A stretch of 64,000 bases of DNA from Cladobotryum mycophilum (Eukaryota; Ascomycota; Sordariomycetes; Hypocreales; Hypocreaceae), in NCBI GenBank assembly GCA_036429605.1, contig JAVFKD010000016.1, positions 2,480,001 to 2,544,000 of the forward strand. The letters are read 5' to 3'. The translations under genes were made by a program, and so were the position numbers. The notes beneath the pieces are model-generated. The model had not been told where the DNA came from, did no database searches, and saw only the letters and a list, made by a program, of their open reading frames with translations. Within the stretch, counting starts at the first letter, position 1, and the number at the start of each line of letters is the position of its first letter. Below, in pieces: positions 49,708 to 59,988 of this stretch.

Positions 49708-52033
49708 ATGAATGAAGTTGAGCCTGTGGAGGACTTCAGTCATCATGCCGATACGGCAGAAAAAGAGTTGCTGACAGCATATCAATTCAAAAATGATGAT
49801 GCGCATCTGGATCCTAGGTGAGTTCTCATACATGTACAGGCCACGAGAATGCGTATTCCTCAAGAAGCTTTGACTAATAACTTGACATTTCTCACAGCCG
49901 TTGGTGGTTTGCTTCATCTGCATTCCCCATGATTGCTGGCACACTTGGGCCCGTAGCGTCGGCCTTCAGTATTTGTGCCCTGGTCCGACCATGGCGGCAG
50001 TATATATCACCTGGCGGGGATATTCAGAAGGCCAGCTTCGAGCTTGACCCTCCATGGTAAGTTAGTTGAATTAATAATTTGTGTGAGGCGATTATTCCAT
50101 GCTAACCTGTACTTGAAGGTTGACTATAGTCAATGCTATTCAGTTGGCAATGGCTATAGTATCCAACGTATTCCTTTTACTCAATATGACGAGGCGAGTA
50201 CGTTTTACTATTGCCCAGCCGATAACGATAGTAGGATGGTAATGCCAATCATTTCCCGTTCATACTTTTGCTCGAGTTGGATACTAAGAACCGTACAGGT
50301 ACATTTCCGCTATTTGCCTTGTGACCCTTAACGCTACCGCAGCTGGACCCCTTAAAGAGGGCCTACATCCAGCCAACGAATATGTTTGGTCGCAGGCGTT
50401 CTATTATGGCATCTACGCGGCAATCCTCTATTTTGTTGATGCGTCTCTAATGGTTGTGACGTTTTGGGGAGCCTCAGCAGGTCACTACGACAAGGACTTT
50501 GTCCTGACCCCAAGCCAACGGACTCTTATGCTTCAGACCATCATGCTCTTGATGTACCTCCTTGTAGGTGCGCTAGTCTTCTCAACCATAGAAGGCTGGA
50601 ATTACCTTGATGCGGTTTATTGGGCAGACGTGACCTTATTCACCGTAGGGTTTGGGGATCTCGCCGCCTCTACGACCCTTGGACGGGCGTTGTTGTTTCC
50701 ATATGCCCTCATTGGCGTTATTAGCCTTGGTCTTGTTATCAGCTCCATTCGAAGCATGATTATTGAGCGTGGCAAAAGACGTTTAGATGCCCGTATGGAG
50801 GAAAAAAACCGCCGTAGGACTGTCAAGACTATTACTCGCAATGGCAATGATGACATTCTCAACCCCGTTCACGAGGTCTCGGACGCCTCATCTGGCTCTC
50901 GCCAAGATCAAAACCCACCGGCGGAACTGAAACGCCGCAAAGCCGAGTTTGGCCTGATGCGTAGTATACAGAAACAGGCGTCTTCCCGAAGAAGATGGAT
51001 GGCCATGGCAATTTCAACTGGGTCTTGGTTGTTGTTGTGGCTGGCTGGTGCTGCTATCTTTCTGCAATGTGAAAAGAAATACCAGTCATGGACTTACTTT
51101 GACGCCTTTTATTTTTGCTTCGTTTCACTCACAACCATTGGTTATGGTGATCGGACCCCAATTTCTAATGCCGGCAAATCTTTCTTCGTCTTTTGGTCAC
51201 TCCTGGCGCTACCAACAATGACTGTTCTTATATCCAACGCAGGTGATACTGTGGTCAAATTTGTGCGGGATTCTACAATACGACTGGGTACCATCACAAT
51301 TCTACCCGGTGACACAGGGTTCACTGGGAATATGAAACATATCATTTATCATCTCACATGTGGACAATTCTTTCCCACTACAGTCTGCCAAACACACGAC
51401 CTAGAGCTTGCGAATGACTCATCCGAAAAAGTTACCGGCGTCTTCAAGGCCCTGCACCCGAAGAACTTGGATCTCAGTGGCTGTAGTCGGTTAAATATGG
51501 CATCTCTATCTCACGACAACCACTACGCGACGGAGAGGAGGGCCGACGGCACGTCCTGGCCCGCGGACCAAATTACAGTGTTATATCTCCATACTGCGCT
51601 AGAGGAAATCCCTTCGGGCATTGATTTTCACCTACTGCTTGTATCGGAAATACAGAATGTGACTAGACATCTCAAAGCGAGTAAGCCCCGGCGCTACACT
51701 TATGAGGAATGGGCCTGGTTTCTTCGACTCTTGGGCGAAGATGAAAGAGATCCCGGCAGGCATCGCAAGGTTAGGATAAAACCCAAGGGCAAGAAAGGCT
51801 CTGCGATGCAAGTTTTGAACGACAACGAGCAGCTAAAATGGTCCTGGGTTGGGACTCATAGCCCGTTGATGGGGAGCCAGGAAGAGAGTGAGTGGATTCT
51901 TGAGAGACTGACAGCTAAGCTCAAAGAGTCTTTGACAGCAGACAAAGTCTTCCAACAAAGGGTCACGTCGAGGGGGCCGTGTCACGGTATGATAAGTATA
52001 GAGGGATCTTGTAAAAGAGATAAAGAAGCATGA
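49708..52033 (+). CDS. TOK1: Two-pore-domain outward-rectifier potassium channel, TOK1 type
   Basis: 707 aa in four exons. Introns are 49818-49897 (80 bp), 50057-50118 (62 bp) and 50239-50298 (60 bp), each with canonical ends. The start ATG follows GCCGCC. Early exons encode membrane spans, and W codons are split at two junctions. Selectivity filters are intact: TVGFGD at about residues 245-250 and TIGYGD at about 409-414. Each sits between spans, giving the eight-span, two-pore layout specific to fungal TOK channels. A basic, charged cytosolic linker lies between the pores and a long hydrophilic tail follows the last span. TOK channels release K+ across the plasma membrane on depolarisation (family knowledge). 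Length is close to yeast Tok1 (691). Confidence 0.96.
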
Positions 52034-52238
52034 GGGCTGCTGCTTAGGTAGGCATGATTGGTAGCAACAAGTTGGGTCGGTGTGCATCCTATGTGTTCTG
52101 CCTCACATCACTTATATGTGGTATATACGTAGGTTTGTGAAACAATATCAAAAGAACTAATGAATTCATACTTCCTAAACATCATGTCTTTATCAATGTA
52201 CATAGTCCTTTCACTACTTCTTCAACCTACACGGCATC
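52034..52238. other. Convergent 3' flanks of TOK1 and NOT4
   Basis: 205 bp between the two stop codons, AT-rich, with no terminator-like element distinguishable. Confidence 0.6.
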
Positions 52239-55200
52239 TCAGTTTCCGCCTCCAAGTAACAGCCTCCTATTCCGCTTGATGATGGAATTCAAGCCCTTCT
52301 CTAGCTTCTCTGTTTCTTTCTTGGCGGTTGTCAAAGCCGCCTCCGCATCCTCCACACTCATTACTGGCATATTGCCTAGATTTCCTGTTGTCCCTTTACC
52401 AGCGTCTTCGCCTTGATGTCCGGGAGATGCGAAATCCTGCAATGGCCGTGTGCCATCTGGTGTGCTATAAATACCCACACCTGCAGCAGCATCTGGACCA
52501 TAAAAGTACGGCGCCAGGGAGTTGAGGCTGGCGGCGGTTGAGTCTCGTGCAGGAGATGCTCCCTTCGAGAAGCTGCTCATGCCGTTTCCCCCTAGACTAA
52601 GACGCGGAAGAACGTACTGATTGATGTAGCTAAGTGCATCTTCACGCTGTAACTTGCCGATAGGATCATGTTGTTGTAGCTGCGAAGTGGAAGGGAAGAT
52701 GTTCGGCCGCCCATTAGGCACCGCTCGACCTTTGATGAGTGAGAAGGCACCGCTGCCTGGCTGATGTCTCGCCGCAACGAACGCACCAGGATTCTCCGCC
52801 ATAGCCGCAATGGCAGCTTGAAGAGCTAAAAAAGCATCCTCTTCCTCGGGGGTTAGGCCGCGAATGCAATCGCCGTTTGGAGTGATTAGCATGCGGCTTC
52901 CATCAACGTGAAACTGTTTACGAACAGGCTTTCCAAACCTCAACGCTGCCAGATCTTCATCTTGTATCTCGCCACACCTACAGGAGCAGTCCTTGCAGTA
53001 GGTAGGTTTGCTGGTGGGTGAATAAGATAGGTGTTCTGAACGAGACGAACTACTCGAGACAGGCCTGAGCATTTGCAACTTGTCCAAGGCAGACGTCCAG
53101 AGCGACCTTCGAATGTCTGCAAATACCGATGCAGGGCTAGGCTGCGGCTTTCCAGGGACTTCGTTTGCTTCATCCTTTGCTTCACTCTTTGCTTCACTCT
53201 TTGCTTCACTCTTAGCTTCGCTCTTTGCCTCATTTTTAGGAGAAGATGCCCTTTGTTCTGGTGGGGGCAGGTACTGTTCTTCCTTGTGATGCTCCTTGTC
53301 ATTAGGTTTCCCAGACCTCTTTATCTGCGTGCGTTTGGCTTTCGTGGGGGTTTCTTCTACCTCGTCAACTAGGGGTGTTTCGCCCCCTTCGAAAGGAGCT
53401 GCTTCCTCATTTGCCCCGTCTTGAGCGGATGCTATGAACTGTGTTTGCATCATCTCTTTTGCCGGCTTCTCCTTCTTCTGCTTCTTCTTACGGCCAACAA
53501 CGGGAGCATGCTCTTCCATGTCTTGCTTCGATACCTCAACTATTATCTTGGTTTCTTGCTTGAGCGCATCTTTTCGCTGCTTACGTTGTTGGCTTTTGGT
53601 GGTGCCTCGTACAGGAGCAGTACCGACTTTTCCCAGAGGTGGAGATCCGGCTCTGGATATTGAGATTGAGGCTGAGACTACGGAAGCTGTGTCACTGATC
53701 ATCTCACTGGCCGGGGTCTCTGGCCTTTGAGATGCGGAGCCTGATTTGGATGGCCCGGAGGAAAGGGCATTAAAGCCTGCCGTTGTTACGGAGGAGACTA
53801 TCTGCCCCTCCACTTTGACAAGAGTGGGAACAACTCTTAAGGTTTTGGGTACCGTTCTAGGTGCTGGAAACAGATTGTTGGCCATTGAGGGGGTTGGTAG
53901 AGGAGGGAATATAGCTGTATCCGTCGGTCGATCCCCCTTTGCTAAATCTTCTCCCGATTTTAAAACGGCCACTGCAGACTTCTGAGGGACGAATCCTGGA
54001 TTTTTGGTATCCGTAGGTTTGATAGTGTGAACATCAACAAGCTTCTCGACACCCTTTTCCAGTGCCTTTTCAACCTGTTTTTTGGGTGCTGGTGTGGCTT
54101 TCGGTGTCAGAGCCGCCGACACGGCAGGAGGCGTTTTCTGACTGCTGGGTTTACTGGCCTTTGGTGCCCCTAAAGCTGGAAATTCTTCATCTTGTAGAGT
54201 AGTTTCCTTCACCTGGCTAATCCGGGACTGAAAAGAGGCGATAATACTTTCGGCATCTACTACTGGCGTCTTTGCAGTCTTAGATTCCGTTCCTAAAGTC
54301 TTCTGCTTTTGCGGTGTTTGTTCCGGAGTAACAGTCCCGTATGCTAGGCCGGGAGGGGGTACCTGTGGTATGGCCGGGGTGATTTGTGTATGCTTGGAAG
54401 GGCTATGTACAGATGTGCCTCTGATGACCGAATTTCTCTGCCCATTTATAATACCAAACCCAGGTGGAGCGGAACGAGTGTAGTCGGTGTCAAGGGTAGA
54501 GCGGAACGGTGTTGGATCATCTGACACCAACGCATCGACGGAATCCGTAGCCTCAGCGAGCGAGGGAAGCTCATCTTCTGGCTAACTGTTAGCTGGACAC
54601 ATGTTTAAAAGTGTTAGAATATAAAGTAAACGGTGATGGGCTACGGCGGAAAGAAAGTATTTAAATACATGAGGGCCGAGGGTCATGCTACGGCCTCCAT
54701 CATCGTCTTCCACGGGGAACAACGAGGGAAAGGCATGTTAGAAAGGTTGAGGGGTAAGGTGCTATATTTCAACCAAGAGTGAACCATCATTCGACAATTT
54801 CTTGTGATCTGGTAACATACATAAGGGGGACTGGCGGAAGACGATGATGGTTTGCCCGGCTTGACCCTCAGACTCTATCAAAACCACGAAGTCTGGCCAT
54901 CGGTAGGATTGAACAAAAAAATTAATAAGAAGTAAAGTGAGTTGGAAAGAAATGATTTTTGCTTGTGCTCAATGCCCCCGAAATGCCTGCAGCCGTTGGA
55001 GGAAGTAAAAAGTAAGGAAATTGACGCTCTTTTGGAGCGGCTGTGACATTGCAATTGCAAATGTCTGGTAGATCAAATGCATGCTTCGTAGTCCCCGGAG
55101 AAGATGACAGGTTCATTCGCCTCGCTTTAAGATGCCCATAAACGCCTCCGACAATACAAAAGAAGAAAGTGATTTGTGCAACACATTTCAACACCGTTGT

Positions 55201-57704
55201 CAACGTCTCCGACTATGCTACCACCTAGCATAACCGGTATTATACATCATGTTCGGGGTATACCCACCTTGACTCTGACCACCAAAGACTCCTTGACCTA
55301 CTCCGGCATTGCTCTGTGACTGGTGTTGCATCCTCGCCTGCAGGATACTCGGGTCCGCAAGATCCACTAAGCCACTCCCCCCGAGGAGGAAGTGTTAGCA
55401 TGTCTATGCTTCTTTCCCTTCTTCTTCTGCTTCGAGCCAAAGTCTTGGAATGCTCCAGGATGATTGCCGTAGAGCGATGCCAGGAGGCCGGAAGCAGGAG
55501 CTGGGGTGGAGGTAGAGGGTGGTGGATACTGATTGGAAAAAGAAGAGATCATGTACTCACGCTTTCCACCATCGTGGGGCTGGCTATTACCTCCCCTGTT
55601 TCGACCAATTAAGCTCTGCAGTAAGTCGTTGGATGAATCCTTTGGTGCAGTTCCAAAACCTGAACCACCAAATCCTTGACCAAAAATACTCGGAGGTGTA
55701 CCGGTTGACTTGAGGCCTGGAGGGGGTCCTGGTATTGAACTTCCGTAAAACTGATTACCCCCTTGCGATTGAAGGGAGTTAGGCATCATGGATGATTGCT
55801 GGGCCATTATCCTGGGGTTTGCAGCAAGTTTGACATTGGTCGTCGAGTTGGGGTTGTCATTGACAAAGCTAAAGCGAGATGACTGACGATTGTGACCTTG
55901 ATTTTGGAACATGGAGCTTTGAGCGCTTATGCTAGGAGGGACCTGCTCACCAAATCCGCTTTGTGATCGCAGGGAAGCAAGTTGTTGTGGGGTCATGGTA
56001 CGTCCCATTTGACTGGAAGTGACCTGGCTGAAATTTGAACCACCAAGAGCGGGCCCAAAGAGGCTATCCGCATTGCTTCTTTGGATCGGTGGGAGCGTGT
56101 TATGGTGTCGCTGATCAAATGCCTGGCCATCGCTACCCAAGTCCCGTTCCTCAGGTTCGCCGCCAAGAGCAAGACTGCCACCCGTTTCCGGCTCGCCGTC
56201 TGACACTTCTTGAACTTCAGTAGCGTCCTCATGCTCTGCACTAATTCGCGTATCATCGTCGTCACGCATTGCCTTCCGCCTCTCGCCACCACGGATATCG
56301 AACATCGGAGGGTCTAGCTCATCCAGCTGACCCTCGGTGAGACTAGGAAGTATGCACGACTGTAGTGCCTTTAATAGAGCTGCAAGCGAGGGATCTTCAA
56401 GGTTTAGCTTTGGTTCTTCACCGACAGCAAGGTCTGGAACCGTGGCCGTTGCCGACTGTTGCTCAGGAGGTGACTCTTCCATGTTTTCCACTGCTTCTTG
56501 AACGGGTTCAGCCATTGCGGGCAATGATGTCGAGATGGCGGGACTGGATGTGGCACCACTGGTCGCATGGCTGCCTCGGCGACTACGTTGGGGGTTCCTA
56601 GCCCAATTTGCGGATGAGGGCAATGCAGATCCGTCCTGACCAAAGTCAGAGCTCTCTTTGCTGGCAGTTCGTGCCATGGATTGCGATGCCGGCGTTGGAA
56701 GCGGTTGTGAGAGCTGAGGCCGGGACGTAGTGCGAGAAGAACCACCACTGCCACCAGGTAGTGGTCTTTGCGTATGGATGCTGTTGATTGAAGAAAGGTC
56801 TTGCCGCGTGTAGCTGTCCTCCTCATCTCCCTGTTCATGCAAGAACATACAGCCTGGATTGTTACACTTCTCATTCTTTAGCCATGCGGAACAGTATTTG
56901 GTTGTGCCATGTTGTGCCTTTAGCACACGGTCTCCATTTTGTGACCCATGTACCGCCTGAATGCATCTTGTAGCCTCCTCGGGTCTTTCAAATGTTACGT
57001 AGATCCCAAGCGAATGATGTTGGCCATCCGAACTCTTTCGATTGCTGATTGAGATCTTTTGAATATTGCCATACTGGCCAAAGAACTCTGGTTTCCGCAG
57101 CGTTTTGAGGAGTTCATCTTCTCTTACTGTCGGTGCCAAACCTGTAATGTAGACCAGGTTCTTCTGCACAACACGCACTCCTACCAGATTCTTGCGGTTT
57201 TCCTTCTCAGCCTCACGTTTTTGGACCTCTTTCTGTCGTTGTTCAAGTGCCCTCTTTTTTTGATTCTTCTGAATGTTCGCACGAAACTCCGCAACCCTGC
57301 AGTCTATCAGTATTGTGCATGATCCTAGAAAAAAGGTATGACATACTCCTCCTGAGTCACGACTTTCCATTGTATAGTCTTCTCGTCATAAGGTCGTCTG
57401 CATGCTGGGCATAATCCATTCATATTATTCTTGATATTGTTAAAGCAAAATTGGCAGACCTGAGAAGCGAATATTAGCATGAGTCAACGCTGTTGGACTA
57501 GAAACTAAGCTGAACCTGATAGCCGCAGGGACATGGTCGGAAATTCCGATCCGAAAGGTCAAATTCCTCGATACATAGAGGGCTAGAGGGATGTCAGCTA
57601 CAACTTGGGTTTGCCAAATGAGAAGCCTAAACGTGGATAGCGGCGCGCGAGATCACATACCAAACCTCTTCTTCTTCCTCGAAAAATGAATCTTGAGGTG
57701 CCAT
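52239..57704 (-). CDS. NOT4: CCR4-NOT complex E3 ubiquitin ligase NOT4 (frame broken by 1 nt; long and short forms possible)
   Basis: The start is the ATG at 57704 (MAPQDSFF). Introns are 57583-57660, 57460-57515 and 57297-57346. The N-terminus has a C4C4 RING (Cys 15, 18, 32, 34, 39, 42, 54, 57), a coiled linker, an RRM at about 121-205 (NLVYITGL) and a CCCH zinc finger (C210, C219, C224, H228). This is the diagnostic NOT4 order. A Q/S/G-rich middle ends in LADPSILQARMQHQ. A six-C run (55377-55382) breaks the frame just before it. Splicing 54578-55267 (690 bp) would join FGGQSQ to EDELPSLAEAT and give 1530 aa, ending in SIIKRNRRLLLGGGN. Without that splice a stop at 55218 gives 767 aa. NOT4 acts in mRNA decay and co-translational quality control. 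Confidence 0.9.
53160..53232 (-). repeat. 12-bp tandem repeat coding AKSE units in NOT4
   Basis: About five to six near-perfect 12-bp units (CTTTGCTTCACT on the plus strand) encode AKSE repeated four times and then AKDE in the C-terminal half of NOT4. Such repeats are prone to length change. Confidence 0.85.
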
Positions 57705-58133
57705 GGTTATTTTGAGAAAATGTATAACGTTAAGTAAAGCGGCGTTGTCTTTGTTGGCGGAATCGTGAAGAAACAGGGGAGATTGATTGATTAGTTGACC
57801 TTCCAGCGAACCCATAGCTTTGGTAGACAAATTCCAAGACGCTTAGGCCTCCTTGGGCTTAGTGGTCTCTGTCTCCCTCACGTGATCTAGGTGGTGCTTG
57901 TTGCTGTGCTAGGAAACATTTGGCAAGTGATAGTGCGATACTTTGGAATTAAACCCTTGCGGTTGCCTAGAGCTATGCTAATAGGAGCTCTCGGTTAACT
58001 GTCGGAGAAATAGGCAATCTATAACTCATAACACAGTCTAGCAAACTAACCGTTAAGAACTTCAAGTAAACGTATCAACCAGTCTGCGAGATATCGAACC
58101 TCCCAATTGGTGCGACCAGGCGTGATATCCGCC
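57705..58133. promoter_or_regulatory. Bidirectional promoter, NOT4 and NDUFS3
   Basis: 429 bp between divergent start codons. Contains CACGTGATC at 57881-57889, an E-box-like core. No other feature. Confidence 0.6.
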
Positions 58134-59048
58134 ATGGCATCCAAAGTCTCTAGAAGCATGGCTTTGGCCTCGAATCTAGCTCCATCGAACTCTGCGATGC
58201 GAGTGCGGCTTGGGCAAGCAGTTCGCAGCATTTCAACCTCATACCCTCGTCTTGTCGCAGTACCTAAAGAGTCCCAGAACATGAGAGCAGCGCCCCGAGA
58301 CCACATTGGAAAACTCAGGGCACCCATTGTCAACCCAACAGACAAGTATCAGAGCAAAAATGACAACCTTCATCGATATGGTGCTTGGCTAATGGGATGC
58401 CTGCCCAAATACATCCAACAGTTCTCTGTGTGGAAGGATGAGCTTACCATTTACATTTCACCCTCTGGAGTGATCCCTGTCTTCTCCTTCCTAAAGCGTT
58501 TGTACATTCTCCCCTCGTTACCTATGACATCTACTAATCTTTATTATACAGATAATACTGCAGCAGAATTCACTCAAGTTAGCACCATCACTGCATGCGA
58601 CTTCCCGACACGCGATAACCGCTTTGAAGTTGTCTACAACTTACTCTCTGTTCGTCACAACTCGCGCATCAGAGTTAAGACTTATGCGGATGAGTCTTCT
58701 CCTGTGCCGAGCATTACTGGTCTTTTCAGTGGTGCTAATTGGTACGAGCGTGAAGTGTATGATTTGTTTGGCGTCTTCTTCGCTGGTCATCCTGATTTGC
58801 GCCGTATCATGACGGACTATGGCTTCGAAGGCCACCCATTGCGCAAAGATTTCCCCTTAACAGGGTACACTGAAATCCGGTACGACGAAGAGAAAAAGCG
58901 CATTGTTACCGAACCACTCGAACTCACCCAAGCGTTCCGCAATTTTGAGGGAGGATCTAGTGTCTGGGAGCAGGTTGGACCTGGTGAGGATCGTAAGCCA
59001 GACACATTCAAGTTGCCAACGCCTAAACCGGAAGAGAAGAAGGAGTAA
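58134..59048 (+). CDS. NDUFS3: NADH:ubiquinone oxidoreductase 30-kDa subunit (complex I, NDUFS3)
   Basis: 286 aa. The ATG at 58134 is preferred; the in-frame TTG at 58107 is not a start. Residues 1-35 form a basic, Ser-rich mitochondrial presequence. The family signature EREVYDLFG is present, followed by HPDLRRIMTDYGFEGHPLRKDFPL and ending LPTPKPEEKKE. Intron 58498-58551 (54 bp; GTTTGT, CTAAT, TACAG) is in frame and has no stop, so it reads through as 18 spurious residues if not spliced out. Splicing restores FSFLKHNTAAEFTQV. The protein is part of the peripheral-arm Q module in the mitochondrial inner membrane. Confidence 0.96.
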   Translation: MASKVSRSMALASNLAPSNSAMRVRLGQAVRSISTSYPRLVAVPKESQNMRAAPRDHIGKLRAPIVNPTDKYQSKNDNLHRYGAWLMGCLPKYIQQFSVWKDELTIYISPSGVIPVFSFLKRLYILPSLPMTSTNLYYTDNTAAEFTQVSTITACDFPTRDNRFEVVYNLLSVRHNSRIRVKTYADESSPVPSITGLFSGANWYEREVYDLFGVFFAGHPDLRRIMTDYGFEGHPLRKDFPLTGYTEIRYDEEKKRIVTEPLELTQAFRNFEGGSSVWEQVGPGEDRKPDTFKLPTPKPEEKKE

Positions 59049-59988
59049 GCAAAGCATTAGGTAGTCAATTTCCGCGTCCCGCACTTGATAAGCCACTCGC
59101 CCTAAATACTAGAAATTGTTACACTTGGGATTGCTTCATTGATGCTTTAGTGTCTGGCCAGACGGTGAGGCTGGCTATTCCGTGCTCACATCTCGCCAGC
59201 CTTAACATCGCATTCATGCCAACTTACAGGTTCTCCCGAGTCATATTAATCAGCATATGATGGTCAAAGTAAGCGAATACCACTAGGCTCTTGTTCAATC
59301 TTTCCGACGTGTGGGTTGGAAGCATTTAGATTGAATACTAGGATGATCGGATTCGACAGTTTCAAACGAAGGAGCACTGATAAAACTTACGCGACATAGG
59401 TATCCACAAGCTAGGTTAGCATGGTTTTGCTTATCAGGAGAGTCAACAGCTAGGACTATACTGTATCAGAATGAGTGTTTATCCCTCTATATTGTACCAT
59501 ATCCTGCATATGCTCCCATCTATTAGGCACACTCATGTACTAATTTGACAATGACCTAAATGACATTACAGCCAACATCTGATTGAATGCTCCGGCCCGC
59601 CGGTTGTACAAGGTTCCAACTCCGGTTGATCTCCAGAGGCCCCGTTCTTTCTGTTGGATCTCATGCTTCTTGAAAACGGAGAGACACCTTGGAAAGCCCA
59701 GGTAAGAAGCGAGAAAACAATAGTAAAATAAAAAAAGCTTACAATGGACGGCCCTGTGATTTCATTGCCGCAACGGTGCATGTCTTGTCCAACGCACAAT
59801 TTTGCTCAGCGTTGACGTTTTACAAGTCAGAGACAGTTGCCCACGCCATGCTCCCAAAACTCCGAAGAATGCTATAATCCTGCAAACAAACTGTACATTG
59901 CCTCCATCTCCCGCTATCTGTGACGACAGAAGCGGCCGGTGATGAATAAGGAGCCAGTATGGCAAGCGTTGCGGCGACCCGCGCCAAT
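59049..59988. other. Convergent intergenic, one doubtful small gene
   Basis: 940 bp between NDUFS3 (+) and the Zds gene (-). Apart from the candidate at 59540-59765 nothing is recognised. Confidence 0.5.
59540..59765 (-). CDS. Doubtful 56-aa spliced ORF
   Basis: ATG at 59765, exon to 59743, intron 59688-59742 (55 bp; GTAAGC, T/C-rich, CCAAG), exon to the stop at 59540. The predicted peptide is short and basic (KKHEIQQKERGLWRSTG near the middle). No family is recognised, so it may be chance. It lies alone between two convergent genes. Confidence 0.25.

Noticed and set aside
55561..55592. 32-bp intron in the middle of NOT4 (GTGAGT..CAATCAG)
   Set aside because: Too short for a fungal intron and its removal would break the frame; the read-through segment SSFSNQYPPP looks coding.
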